Assembly: GCA_024400915.1 (NCBI GenBank)
Contig: JAKSLX010000001.1
Location: 124,001-188,000 of the forward strand
Reading direction: 5' to 3'
Origin: Treponema sp.
Lineage (GTDB): Bacteria; Spirochaetota; Spirochaetia; Treponematales; Treponemataceae
DNA: 64,000 bases
Notes under the pieces: model-generated
What the model was told of the DNA's origin: nothing
Database searches by the model: none
What the model saw: only the letters and a program-made list of their open reading frames with translations
Program-made: the position numbers and the translations under genes
In this document: positions 8,371 to 16,983 of the stretch, one piece after another
Numbering within the stretch: position 1 is the stretch's first letter
How the letters are laid out: every line of letters begins with the position of its first letter

Positions 8371-9296
8371 ACGAAATTTCAGAAATCAAAGAATACGCAA
8401 AAAGAAATTCCATCCCGATCGTAATGGACAAGGGTGGAGAATTCATCTGCGACACAATAGTGAACCGCGGCTGTAAAAAAATCCTTGAGATAGGAAGCGC
8501 CATCGGATACAGCGCAATCAACTTTGCAAACCTTTCGCCTGATATTTATGTCCGCACAATTGAAATAGACATAGACCGCTACAGCCGCGCCGTAGACAAC
8601 ATAAAAAACTGCGGGCTGCAGGACAGAATCAAAATAACAAACGAAGATGCCCTTGACGCAAAGATCGACGAAAAATTCGATTTGATTTTCATCGATGCGG
8701 CAAAGGCACAGTACGAAAAATTCTTTGAGAAGTTCAAGTACAACCTGAGTGAAAAGGGCGTAATAATTACGGACAATCTTTTCTTTCACGGAATGGTTGA
8801 AGACCCAAGTCTTACCCACAACTACAGCACCATCAAGCTGATCCGAAAAATAAGAAAGTTCGTTTCATTTCTCCAGTTGAATCCTGAATTCAACACAACC
8901 ATTTACGACAAGGGCGACGGAGTTTCATTGAGCATGCTGAATCCAGATTTCATTCAGCCTGAATATAAAGCCGTAACTGAAGCAAGAAATGAAACCATCG
9001 CAAAAGAAATTGAATACGGCCATAAAATTTTTTCCATTTTTGAAAACGAAACTGAAACCGGCGTTTTTTCTTTTTACAGAAAGGAAGATTTCTTTGTCAT
9101 CAACTTTATCGAGATTAGCGCAACGGAGAGAATTGAAATCACTGTGCGAAACATGCTCATGTTTGTCCGAAAGGATGCCATAGACAGCGGCATTCACCTG
9201 ATAAAAATCAAGTTGCCGGAAGAATACAGATTCAACGGAATAAAAGAAGCAGGACTTACATATACGGAAGACGGAACCTATATCCACAAACTGTAA
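8367..9296 (+). CDS. SAM-dependent O-methyltransferase with a C-terminal extension
   Basis: 309 residues. The first ~200 resemble YrrM/TrmR-type class I methyltransferases: EIGSAIGYSAINFA (about 41-54) for SAM binding, EIDIDRYSRA, and FIDAAKAQYEKFFEKF near 110. The family is usually about 215 residues long, so the last ~100 residues are an extension I do not recognise. The start overlaps the stop of the GGDEF/EAL gene (ATGA), so the two are translationally coupled. Candidate roles are tRNA wobble-uridine carboxymethoxy methylation (TrmR) or small-molecule O-methylation. Confidence 0.8.
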   Translation: MNEISEIKEYAKRNSIPIVMDKGGEFICDTIVNRGCKKILEIGSAIGYSAINFANLSPDIYVRTIEIDIDRYSRAVDNIKNCGLQDRIKITNEDALDAKIDEKFDLIFIDAAKAQYEKFFEKFKYNLSEKGVIITDNLFFHGMVEDPSLTHNYSTIKLIRKIRKFVSFLQLNPEFNTTIYDKGDGVSLSMLNPDFIQPEYKAVTEARNETIAKEIEYGHKIFSIFENETETGVFSFYRKEDFFVINFIEISATERIEITVRNMLMFVRKDAIDSGIHLIKIKLPEEYRFNGIKEAGLTYTEDGTYIHKL

Positions 9297-9370
9297 TGTA
9301 AAATCCTATCCAATGTCATTACCAGTTTTGCCCCGGCAATCTATTATGACAAAAATTAATTGAATGCTTC

Positions 9371-10684
9371 CTAATCCAGGATATCCAGATTTTCAATTGC
9401 AGAAAGACGCTTCTGTAATTCAATTGAATTCTTTGTCTGACGCTGAAGCCTTAACGCAAGCATCTTGCTCAAGAAGATACCATAATGAGGATTTTTTCTG
9501 ATGAGCGTAAGGAAAGCTGTCTTTGGAATCTTTATGAGGCGACAGTCACCAACAGCAAGAACAGTTGCTGTACGTCGCTCATTCAAAAGGAATGCCATTT
9601 CACCGATGAACATATCGTTTGGAGTAAGGACAGCAGCAAGTTTCTTTCCAACATAAACTGCAAAACGTCCTGAAACGATAAAGTAAAGATCGCTTGAAAC
9701 TTCATTCTCGCGACAGATGATATCCTTATTCTTGTATTCGATTGTAGCAAAAGGTTCCATGATTCCAGGAATTGTATTTACCTGGTTTCTGATTGTTGGA
9801 AGCTCAAAGGAAACCTGATTGCCAGCCTCGTTGTAGGAAACACGCTGAACCAGATCACGGCTGATGGAAATTCCACGGCCATGGAAATCTTCATTTGTTT
9901 CTGACTCAATGTATTTACGCCAGTCGAATCCCTTTCCGTCATCCTTGATTGTAAAAGTAGACTTTGATTTTCCGATTGTATAGCTGATGTGAATTCTGCG
10001 GTCCTTGTATTTCGGATCCTTGTTTCTTGAATTGATGAGCTGAAGAATATCCTTTCCGGAAGCAAGCCACTTGGATTTGTCTTCATAGGTAATTCCGAGG
10101 TTTCCGTGTTCAAGAGCATTGGTAAGGAATTCCATCAATGTCATCTGAAGCTTGTATCTGTCATCTGCAGAAATTCTGTTTGTGTTGTAAAGGTAACTTA
10201 CAAGGAAGTTCGTGTAAAAACGGATATCCATAGGATCATTTGAACAGTTGAATGATCCGTTTTCCATACCTCCGATAATATCCTGCATACCGCGGTTAAA
10301 CAGGAACTGCTGATTCTGCCAGAGGATTCTGAGGACACGGGTAAAGTGTGTCTTGAAATTCTGAACTGTAAGGATTGCAATCATGTTGTTGTCCTTAAGT
10401 TCTTCAAGGATTTCCACCTGTCGGGCTCCTGAACAGACGGCAATGATTCCACCGTAATGAAGCCAAGCATCGCTTTTTATTGCATCAAGAATTTCTTCGC
10501 AGCGAATTTCCTTTGAAGTATAGTCAAGAACCTTTATTTCAGGAATTTCATATTTAATGTAACTAATAACTGGTTCCGTTGCGCCAAAAACCTCTGCCGA
10601 AAAATATGCTGCGTAAGTTCTGCAGGCATTTCTGACTGTCTCAATAACTATAGGATTCGTTGATGCAGTAAGGATTTTCTTCAT
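9371..10684 (-). CDS. HATPase_c (anti-sigma-like) plus cyclic-nucleotide-binding domain protein
   Basis: 437 residues from the ATG at 10684, chosen because GGAG lies 7 nt upstream; a TTG at 10699 is in frame but has no RBS. Residues 1-150 look like a degenerate receiver-type or Rossmann region. Residues ~170-300 form a GHKL ATPase domain (FLTNALEHGN N-box near 185, DDGKGFDW near 248) like RsbW/SpoIIAB kinases. Residues ~310-425 form a cNMP-binding beta barrel (SDLYFIVSGRFAVYVG, GEMAFLLNERRTATV). This suggests an integrated signalling switch; the partner is unknown. Confidence 0.82.
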   Translation of the reverse strand: MKKILTASTNPIVIETVRNACRTYAAYFSAEVFGATEPVISYIKYEIPEIKVLDYTSKEIRCEEILDAIKSDAWLHYGGIIAVCSGARQVEILEELKDNNMIAILTVQNFKTHFTRVLRILWQNQQFLFNRGMQDIIGGMENGSFNCSNDPMDIRFYTNFLVSYLYNTNRISADDRYKLQMTLMEFLTNALEHGNLGITYEDKSKWLASGKDILQLINSRNKDPKYKDRRIHISYTIGKSKSTFTIKDDGKGFDWRKYIESETNEDFHGRGISISRDLVQRVSYNEAGNQVSFELPTIRNQVNTIPGIMEPFATIEYKNKDIICRENEVSSDLYFIVSGRFAVYVGKKLAAVLTPNDMFIGEMAFLLNERRTATVLAVGDCRLIKIPKTAFLTLIRKNPHYGIFLSKMLALRLQRQTKNSIELQKRLSAIENLDILD

Positions 10685-10739
10685 CCGGTGACTCCACAAT
10701 TTTTAAAATGCATTTATAACATAATTTTACATTATGAAT

Positions 10740-11360
10740 TTATATTTTGCAAACATTCTTCCACTGGTGGCCATGTCTGTCTGGATTTACTCCAAGTTTC
10801 CGGAAGATTTCAGGAGCAGAAACAAATTCAAACTCTCGCTCCTTTAGAACAGGAATCAATCGATCGATACATTCTACGGTCGCCTCATTGCCTTCAAAAT
10901 CATGAAGAAGAAGAATTGAACCGTTGCTGATTGTAGAAAGAATTCTTTCATAACGGGTATCTGCATCAATTTCAGAAAGCCAATCCTCACACCCTTCCCC
11001 TTCAATAAAAGGAACAGGTATTGAACCAAAAACCTTTTCATCGGCATCAATATATGGCGCACGGAAAAACTCAGGACGGCGACCCGTAACTTTTTCTATC
11101 AAATCCGAAGTCATGTCGAATTCATTTTTTATCTGGAATTCAGAAAGCTCTGTCATGTGGCTATGACTGAAGGAATGGTTTTCTATGGTACAGCCTATTC
11201 CCTGCGCTCTGAGCATAACTTTTTCAGTTTCTTCGTTTATGTTTTTACCACACACAAAAAAGGAACCTGCAACCCCATGTTTTTCCAGCACTTCAATCAT
11301 GCGGATACTGGTAGTAAGATTTGGACCGTCGTCAAAAGTCAGGGAACAATAGCTTTTCAT
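10740..11360 (-). CDS. Polysaccharide deacetylase (NodB domain)
   Basis: 206 residues of the carbohydrate esterase 4 type. TFDDGPN (8-14) gives the catalytic base and a metal Asp. HSFSHSHMTEL (from about 63) supplies the two metal-binding His residues. RAPY and a late LLLHDF complete the family motifs. No signal peptide is visible, so it acts in the cytoplasm or on a soluble substrate. It overlaps iorB by 4 nt and closes the thyX-iorA-iorB operon, an unusual partner for those genes. Confidence 0.88.
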   Translation of the reverse strand: MKSYCSLTFDDGPNLTTSIRMIEVLEKHGVAGSFFVCGKNINEETEKVMLRAQGIGCTIENHSFSHSHMTELSEFQIKNEFDMTSDLIEKVTGRRPEFFRAPYIDADEKVFGSIPVPFIEGEGCEDWLSEIDADTRYERILSTISNGSILLLHDFEGNEATVECIDRLIPVLKEREFEFVSAPEIFRKLGVNPDRHGHQWKNVCKI

Positions 11361-11923
11361 ACATTCTTTCCGTTTTCAAAAGCCTTGTGGTTAAGCTCTC
11401 GGAATTTTTCTGGAACAACTTCATCAATGGCGGCATTCCATTTATCTTCTGAAATTTCATCAAAATATTTTGAAAGGCATCCTAGCAAAGCAATGTTTAC
11501 AGCTTTTGAACTTCCGGCTTTTTCTGCAGCAGAAAGAAAATCTTCCGCAATAACCTTTGCACCGGCAGCCCTCATTTTTTCAATAAGTCCTTCAGGATAT
11601 TCCGCAGCACCTGTGATTACAGGCATTGGATTAAGGCGCTGAGTATTTGTAATGATGAGTCCATCTTTCTTGAGGAATTCAAACCAGCGGGCAGCTTCCA
11701 ACTGTTCAAAAGAAAGGATTATATCTGCTTCCCCTTTGTCGATTACAGGTGAATATATTTTCTTTCCAAAGCGAACATAAGTAACAACGCTTCCACCACG
11801 CTGACTCATTCCGTGAACTTCAGAAACCTTTACATCATGACCTTCATTAAGAAGAACATGTCCGAGGAGTTTTGAAGCAAGAAGAGTTCCCTGTCCGCCA
11901 ACACCAACTATCATGATATTCAT
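11357..11923 (-). CDS. iorB: Indolepyruvate:ferredoxin oxidoreductase beta subunit
   Basis: 188-residue gamma-domain subunit of the 2-oxoacid:ferredoxin oxidoreductase family. It opens with the GVGGQGT nucleotide-binding turn (7-13) and has SEVHGMSQRGGSVVTYVRFG, the standard IorB motif. With IorA it oxidatively decarboxylates aryl pyruvates (indolepyruvate, phenylpyruvate) to aryl-acetyl-CoA using ferredoxin. Overlaps iorA by 4 nt. Confidence 0.95.
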   Translation of the reverse strand: MNIMIVGVGGQGTLLASKLLGHVLLNEGHDVKVSEVHGMSQRGGSVVTYVRFGKKIYSPVIDKGEADIILSFEQLEAARWFEFLKKDGLIITNTQRLNPMPVITGAAEYPEGLIEKMRAAGAKVIAEDFLSAAEKAGSSKAVNIALLGCLSKYFDEISEDKWNAAIDEVVPEKFRELNHKAFENGKNV

Positions 11924-13665
11924 TCTGCTCCTCCTGTAATTGCATCAAAGGAACACAGCTGCTTGCAAACATTACATCCAACACACAAGGTTGGATCTAT
12001 ACTTGCTTTCTTTGTTTCCTTATTAAAGGCGATTGCTGGACAACCGATTTTCATGCAGCTTTTGCATCCCTTGCATTTTTCATTTTCTATCCTGAGAGGA
12101 GGATTATGCTTGATTCCTTTGATCATCACACATGGACGACGACTGATGATTACGCTAGGTTCCTCAGCGGCAAGTTCTTCCTTCAGTGTCGATTCGACGG
12201 CAGCAAGATCATAAGGGTCGACAACCTTAACACGATTCACACCCAGAGCGCGGCAAAGGGCTTCAAGATCAACTTTATTGGCAGGATCTCCGTAAAGATT
12301 TTTTCCTGTAGTAGGATTCTGCTGATGGCCCGTCATGCCAGTTATGGAATTATCAAGGATAATGACTGTAGAATTGGTTCCATTGTATGCGATCGTAGAA
12401 AGGCCTGTCATACCCGAATGCATGAAAGTACTGTCTCCGATGACTGCAACGGAATTCTTTTCGCCGTCTTTTCCCATAGCCTTGTTGAAACCGTGGAGTC
12501 CAGAACAGCTTGCACCCATGCAGACATTCAAATCCATTGCATTGAGGGGAGCGACTGCACCGAGAGTATAGCAACCGATGTCACCGTAAACATTACACTT
12601 GTTCTTTTTAAGGGTATAAAAAATTCCGCGGTGAGGACATCCTGCGCACATGACAGGTGGACGTGCAGGAATTTCAATTTCTTCAGAAAGAGAGAAAATT
12701 CCTGGAACAGATTTTCCCATCACCTTGCGTACAAGATTCTGACTGAACTCACCGCAGATAGGGAACTTGTCCTTACCGTAGCACTTGATGCCAAGAGACT
12801 TAACATAGGTCTCGATGATAGGATCAAGTTCTTCCATGACATAAAGTTCATCAACTTTTGAAGCAAAGTCATGGATCATTTTTTCAGGAAGAGGATAAAC
12901 CATTCCGATTTTCAGGATTGAAACTTCATCGCCAAAAACTTCCTTTGCATACTGATAGCTTGTGCTGTCTGCAATGATTCCGATTTTTGTTCCGCCCATT
13001 TCAATGCGGTTGATTCCAGATGTACATGCCCATTCAGCAAGATCAAGAGTGCGCTGTTCAACACGGTCATGGGCAAGTTTTACGGCCTTTGTCATCATGA
13101 CCTTCATCTGATCCTTAACATAAGTCACCTGAGGAACTTCCTTGCGTTCTCCAGTTTCAACAACACTCTGGCTGTGGGCAACTCGCGTGCATGTCCTGAT
13201 GAAAACAGGTGTATTAAACCTGTCAGAAATTTCATAAGCTGTTTTTACGAAATCAAGGCATTCCTGGCTGTCGCTTGGTTCAAGCATTGGAATCTTCGAA
13301 GCAATTGCATAGTGGCGACTATCCTGTTCATTCTGTGATGAATGAAAGGCTGGATCATCAGCAACAACAATTACAAGACCTGCATTGAGTCCCTGGTACG
13401 AAATCGTAAAGATCGGATCTGCTGCAACATTAAGACCAACATGCTTCATGGCACTTGCAGCTCGAACACCACCAAGGCTTGCACCGTGGGCAGATTCAAC
13501 GGCAACCTTTTCATTCGGAGCCCATTCACAATATATTTCCTTGTACTTTGCAGCTTCTTCCGTTATCTCCGTACTTGGAGTTCCAGGATAGCTAGAGAAC
13601 ACCTTGCAGCCAGCTTCGTAAAATCCACGAGCCAATGCTGCGTTTCCCAACATAAGTTTTTTCAT
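11920..13665 (-). CDS. iorA: Indolepyruvate:ferredoxin oxidoreductase alpha subunit
   Basis: 581 residues. It has an N-terminal pyrimidine domain (GNAALARGFYEAG, SSYPGTPSTEI), a thiamine-diphosphate domain (GDIGCYTLGA, then GDSTFMHSGMTGL), and two C-terminal [4Fe-4S] ferredoxin motifs, CKGCKSCMKIGCP and CVGCNVCKQLC. It is the catalytic subunit for fermentative oxidation of aromatic amino-acid-derived 2-oxoacids. Its start shares one base with the thyX stop (TAATG). Confidence 0.96.
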   Translation of the reverse strand: MKKLMLGNAALARGFYEAGCKVFSSYPGTPSTEITEEAAKYKEIYCEWAPNEKVAVESAHGASLGGVRAASAMKHVGLNVAADPIFTISYQGLNAGLVIVVADDPAFHSSQNEQDSRHYAIASKIPMLEPSDSQECLDFVKTAYEISDRFNTPVFIRTCTRVAHSQSVVETGERKEVPQVTYVKDQMKVMMTKAVKLAHDRVEQRTLDLAEWACTSGINRIEMGGTKIGIIADSTSYQYAKEVFGDEVSILKIGMVYPLPEKMIHDFASKVDELYVMEELDPIIETYVKSLGIKCYGKDKFPICGEFSQNLVRKVMGKSVPGIFSLSEEIEIPARPPVMCAGCPHRGIFYTLKKNKCNVYGDIGCYTLGAVAPLNAMDLNVCMGASCSGLHGFNKAMGKDGEKNSVAVIGDSTFMHSGMTGLSTIAYNGTNSTVIILDNSITGMTGHQQNPTTGKNLYGDPANKVDLEALCRALGVNRVKVVDPYDLAAVESTLKEELAAEEPSVIISRRPCVMIKGIKHNPPLRIENEKCKGCKSCMKIGCPAIAFNKETKKASIDPTLCVGCNVCKQLCSFDAITGGAE

Positions 13666-14357
13666 TATTTTTCCTCTAGTTTTGGTTTGCGACCACAGGA
13701 TTTCTTTTCCTTGCAGAATCCTGTTACCTCACATTTTGGTTTCATAAGGTTGTCTACAATCCATTTCCATTCATCAGAATATTCGGAAAGGGCATCGCAG
13801 ATATCTTTCATCAATTTTCTGTATTCCCAGTAGGCTCTTGTGCAAAGACGCTGATGGGACATTTCAACAAGGTTCCTCATGTTGCGCTTGTCCACGATTT
13901 TTGTCTTCATTCCAAGTGGATAGAACATGGCAATGTCTTCTTTTGGAACTCCTGCTTTTTCCATTGTCGAAAGAAGTGTCATGAAGGATTTTTCAAAATC
14001 AGAAAGGGCAGTTTTTGCATCTTCATTTGCCTTTGCTTTTTCCACACTAGGAGGAATCACAAAGTTGTCGGCGAAATTTTCACCTTCCCACTTAACGTAT
14101 CTTGTGGATGACTGAAGACGTGTAGGTCCTCCAGCTATATGTGTATACCATTCACGGATGCAGCGTGCGGAATATCCGTCAATTACCATTTCAACATCAG
14201 GATATTCAAAGGTTCTACCGTGTTCGCAAAGAATGCAGTCCATTCCACGCTTGTAATTTTTTTCAGGATCTGTAGTGTCTCCATTCCAGCAGACACCTGC
14301 CATGAGACCGATTTTTGTAATAGGGTTCTTAGTTGTTTCAGGTAAGATTGTGATCAT
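13665..14357 (-). CDS. thyX: FAD-dependent thymidylate synthase (ThyX), divergent motif
   Basis: 230 residues. The region HGRTFEYPDVEMVIDGYSARCIREW followed by TRLQSSTRYV corresponds to the ThyX core, where RHRxxSxNexSxRY is usual; here the exact RHR signature is replaced by REWYTH...TRLQSSTRY. ThyX methylates dUMP using methylene-tetrahydrofolate and FADH2. A Cys-rich C-terminal tail (KPKCEVTGFCKEKKSC) is unusual. The ATG at 14357 lies only 9 nt after a consensus -10 box and has no RBS, so the mRNA is probably leaderless. First gene of the ior operon. Confidence 0.82.
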   Translation of the reverse strand: MITILPETTKNPITKIGLMAGVCWNGDTTDPEKNYKRGMDCILCEHGRTFEYPDVEMVIDGYSARCIREWYTHIAGGPTRLQSSTRYVKWEGENFADNFVIPPSVEKAKANEDAKTALSDFEKSFMTLLSTMEKAGVPKEDIAMFYPLGMKTKIVDKRNMRNLVEMSHQRLCTRAYWEYRKLMKDICDALSEYSDEWKWIVDNLMKPKCEVTGFCKEKKSCGRKPKLEEK

Positions 14358-14366
14358 AGTCCCACT

Positions 14367-14395
14367 ATTATAGCAGAGAAAACTTATTTTATCAA
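14367..14395 (-). promoter_or_regulatory. thyX promoter, leaderless layout
   Basis: -35 TTGATA (14395-14390), 17-bp spacer, -10 TATAAT (14372-14367), then 9 nt to the ATG at 14357. Confidence 0.85.
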
Positions 14396-14407
14396 AAACG
14401 AAAAAAA

Positions 14408-14752
14408 ACGCGCCAGGTCAGGCGCGTCATTATGCACACAAAAGAAATCTGCAGTCTGAGAAAACCCCATCCCCTTGAAGCCACGGATGGCGTTCAAAGG
14501 GCAAGCAACTATAGCCGACGGAACTGTTTACAGTTCCGTCATTTAAGGAATTACATGGACGCAAGCAATCCAAAATGCAAAAGAAACGCGCCACGGATGG
14601 CGCGTCATTATGCACACAAAAGAAATCTGCAGTCTGAGAAAATCCCATCCCCTTGAAGCCACGGATGGCGTTCAAAGGGCAAGCAACTATAGCCGACGGA
14701 ACTGTGTTACAGTTCCGTCGTTTAACGAATTGCAAGGATGCAATTCGTTAAA
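14408..14752. repeat. Tandemly duplicated ~178-bp terminator/hairpin block
   Basis: This 390-bp gene-free gap holds two near-identical copies of one unit (14422-14541 and 14600-14720, offset 178-179). Each copy has a stem GACGGAACTGT/ACAGTTCCGTC and a stem with core GCCA-CGGA-TGGC. Each is followed on the minus strand by a GC hairpin plus T-run: ACGCGCC...GGCGCGT then T8 at 14401-14427, and ACGCGCCA-CGGA-TGGCGCGT at 14585-14605. A further 15-bp stem (GTTTAACGAATTGCA, loop AGGA) at 14719-14752 overlaps the chemoreceptor stop codon. Short ORFs here are repeats, not genes. Confidence 0.85.
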
Positions 14753-16838
14753 CCTTAAATTGGTCAATTTCCCCACCGATTTTTTCGATGGATTCTTTCA
14801 TGGCTGCTGAAATGTCAGAAAGAACAACTCCAGTTTCATTGATCTTTCTTGCACCTGCAGACATTTCTTCCATGCTGAGTTTCATTACCTGAGTTGCATC
14901 CTGAAGGTTCTTAACTTCAGAAAGGATCTGCCTGTTTCCCTCAGACATTTCGCGAGAAGCACTCTTAACTTCTGCAGTACTGTCGTTCATATTATGGAGG
15001 GCTTCGTTAATCTGCTGTGAACCTTCAGTCTGTTCATCCATTGCTGATTTGATCTGACGTACAAGTTCATCTGTTTCCTGAATCTTCATTGCAACATTCT
15101 GGAATGCCGAGCTGGACATGTTTGATGCAGCAACAACACTGTCAATTGCATCCCTAATGCTGTTAAGTTCTTCACCAATTGTCTTTGACTGGGCAGAAGA
15201 AGTTTCCGAAAGCTTACGGATTTCATCGGCAACAACAGAGAAGCCTTTTCCTGCTTCACCGGCATGGGCTGCTTCAATGGCTGCATTCATTGCAAGAAGA
15301 TTTGTCTGGGCAGCAATTGCTGAGATAGCAATATTTGCTTCCTGAAGTGTTTCACTCTGAACCTTAATCTTCTCAATCTTTTCATTAACATCGTGCTGAA
15401 TCTGAGCCCCGGAAGTTGCACTTGAAGAAAGATTTTCAAAAGATGATGCCATTTTCTCAACAGAAGAATTTACGGAACGAATATTTCCGATCATCTGCTC
15501 AACAGCGGCAGAAGCCTGGGAAATTCCGTCACTCTGATTTTCAATCATCCTTTCAAGGGAGTCAATGTTTGATGCAATTTCATTAACGGCACCAGCTGTT
15601 TCTGTAACACTATTGCTCTGGTTGTTGATCTGATTGTGAACGGAATCAATGTTTGCAATGATTTCCGTAATCGAAGCACTTGTATCTTCTGCACTTGCAA
15701 CAAGATTGTCACCGGCAGATGCAAGTTCAACCTTTGAAGATTTTAACTGGGTCATGATTGTCTGCAGTTTTCCAACGAAAGTATTGAAACCGTCTACAAC
15801 TTCACCTACTTCATCATTTGAAGACTGGGTGATTCTGCTTGAAAGATCCGCATGACCTGAAGAAATCTCTGCAATGGAATTCTTAACATAGAACAAAGGT
15901 CTTATAAGACCTGAGATAGAAATGATTCCAACAATTGCACCGACAAGAATTGCGACAATAAGAATAATCGTAATTGTCCTATTCAGATAGGTAAGGGAAC
16001 CGTAATAATAATCATAAGGAGCGGCACAGAAAACAAACCAGTCACTGTCTGCTATAGGCTGATAGCTGGCAAGCATTTTCTGATGGTTTGCAGGATCGAC
16101 AAAAGTCTCGATTGCAATATTACCTGCCATGGCATTTTTAAATATTTTTGCCAAGTCGGAATTTGGATCAAGGTCATTAACAGAATTTCCTTTTGCAGTA
16201 TCCTTGTTTGCATTACCGACAGTTTCACCTGTCTTCATGTTGATGATGCCAGGATGCATGCCGCCGCCAACATCCATGCTTTCAATGATTTCAGAGATGA
16301 AGTTACCATCTCTGACACAGCAAAGGGCACCAACAATACTTCCGTCCTTATAAACAGGAACGCAATAGCACATGATGAGCTGGCCTGTGATGGTGTTTAC
16401 AAAAGGATCGCGGATGTACTCTTTTCCGCTTAGTGGAGCCTTGATGTAACCTCTGTCTCCAAAATAAACGGGTACACCAGGCTTTTCTGGAATGTAGGAA
16501 TAACCATCCTTATCGTAAAAGGCGATGTTTACATATCTTCCGTTGCTTTCCTTTACAATCGGGAGAAGAAGATTGCATTTTTCTTCCGTAGTATATTCAT
16601 CACCTGTGATTACAGAAAGTTTTGCAAGATTTCGGGCAAACCTCATTTCTTCGGAATTGCGAATACTGATGTCCAAAGCAACCTTTTCTGTCATTGAAGA
16701 AACACCCTTCGAAACGGCATCTTCAAGCGCCTTATCAGCAATATTATGAACTATGGCTCCCTGAGAAACGGAACAGACAACAATAAGGCCGACTATTACA
16801 GTCAGCAGTTTTATTTTCAATGAAATTTTTCTTTTCAT
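14748..16838 (-). CDS. Methyl-accepting chemotaxis protein with dCache sensor
   Basis: 696-residue membrane chemoreceptor. TM1 lies at about 9-29. The periplasmic dCache domain (about 35-285) includes FYDKDGYSYI and the double-PAS ligand region ending DWFVFCAAP. TM2 is ITIILIVAILVGAIVGIISI near 288-308. HAMP follows, then a long cytoplasmic coiled coil whose tip reads AIAAQTNLLAMNAAIEAA, where CheA and CheW dock. dCache domains usually bind amino acids or carboxylates. RBS AGAGGT upstream. No chemotaxis enzyme genes are adjacent. Confidence 0.96.
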   Translation of the reverse strand: MKRKISLKIKLLTVIVGLIVVCSVSQGAIVHNIADKALEDAVSKGVSSMTEKVALDISIRNSEEMRFARNLAKLSVITGDEYTTEEKCNLLLPIVKESNGRYVNIAFYDKDGYSYIPEKPGVPVYFGDRGYIKAPLSGKEYIRDPFVNTITGQLIMCYCVPVYKDGSIVGALCCVRDGNFISEIIESMDVGGGMHPGIINMKTGETVGNANKDTAKGNSVNDLDPNSDLAKIFKNAMAGNIAIETFVDPANHQKMLASYQPIADSDWFVFCAAPYDYYYGSLTYLNRTITIILIVAILVGAIVGIISISGLIRPLFYVKNSIAEISSGHADLSSRITQSSNDEVGEVVDGFNTFVGKLQTIMTQLKSSKVELASAGDNLVASAEDTSASITEIIANIDSVHNQINNQSNSVTETAGAVNEIASNIDSLERMIENQSDGISQASAAVEQMIGNIRSVNSSVEKMASSFENLSSSATSGAQIQHDVNEKIEKIKVQSETLQEANIAISAIAAQTNLLAMNAAIEAAHAGEAGKGFSVVADEIRKLSETSSAQSKTIGEELNSIRDAIDSVVAASNMSSSAFQNVAMKIQETDELVRQIKSAMDEQTEGSQQINEALHNMNDSTAEVKSASREMSEGNRQILSEVKNLQDATQVMKLSMEEMSAGARKINETGVVLSDISAAMKESIEKIGGEIDQFKV

Positions 16839-16905
16839 TCTTTGACCTCTACAAATATTATAACCAACGAATCAAAGAATTCAAATTTTTCAGGCTTTTG
16901 AAAGT

Positions 16906-16955
16906 AAAAAAAAGGTTTCGCAGGGGAAGAATTCTCCACAAACGGAACCTTTTTT
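16906..16955 (-). terminator. Terminator after the symporter gene
   Basis: A run of A, then GGTTTCG...CGGAACC, then a T-run. Read on the minus strand this follows the symporter stop at 16984. It is symmetric enough to work in both directions and separates the symporter from the chemoreceptor gene. Confidence 0.75.
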
Positions 16956-16983
16956 CACAGTTTTTTATGAATTTAAGACGATT

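Noticed and set aside
14430..14810. Overlapping short ORFs on both strands with near-identical protein sequences
   Set aside because: They arise from the tandem terminator repeat; the DNA is dominated by hairpins and the frames carry no RBS or recognisable domain.
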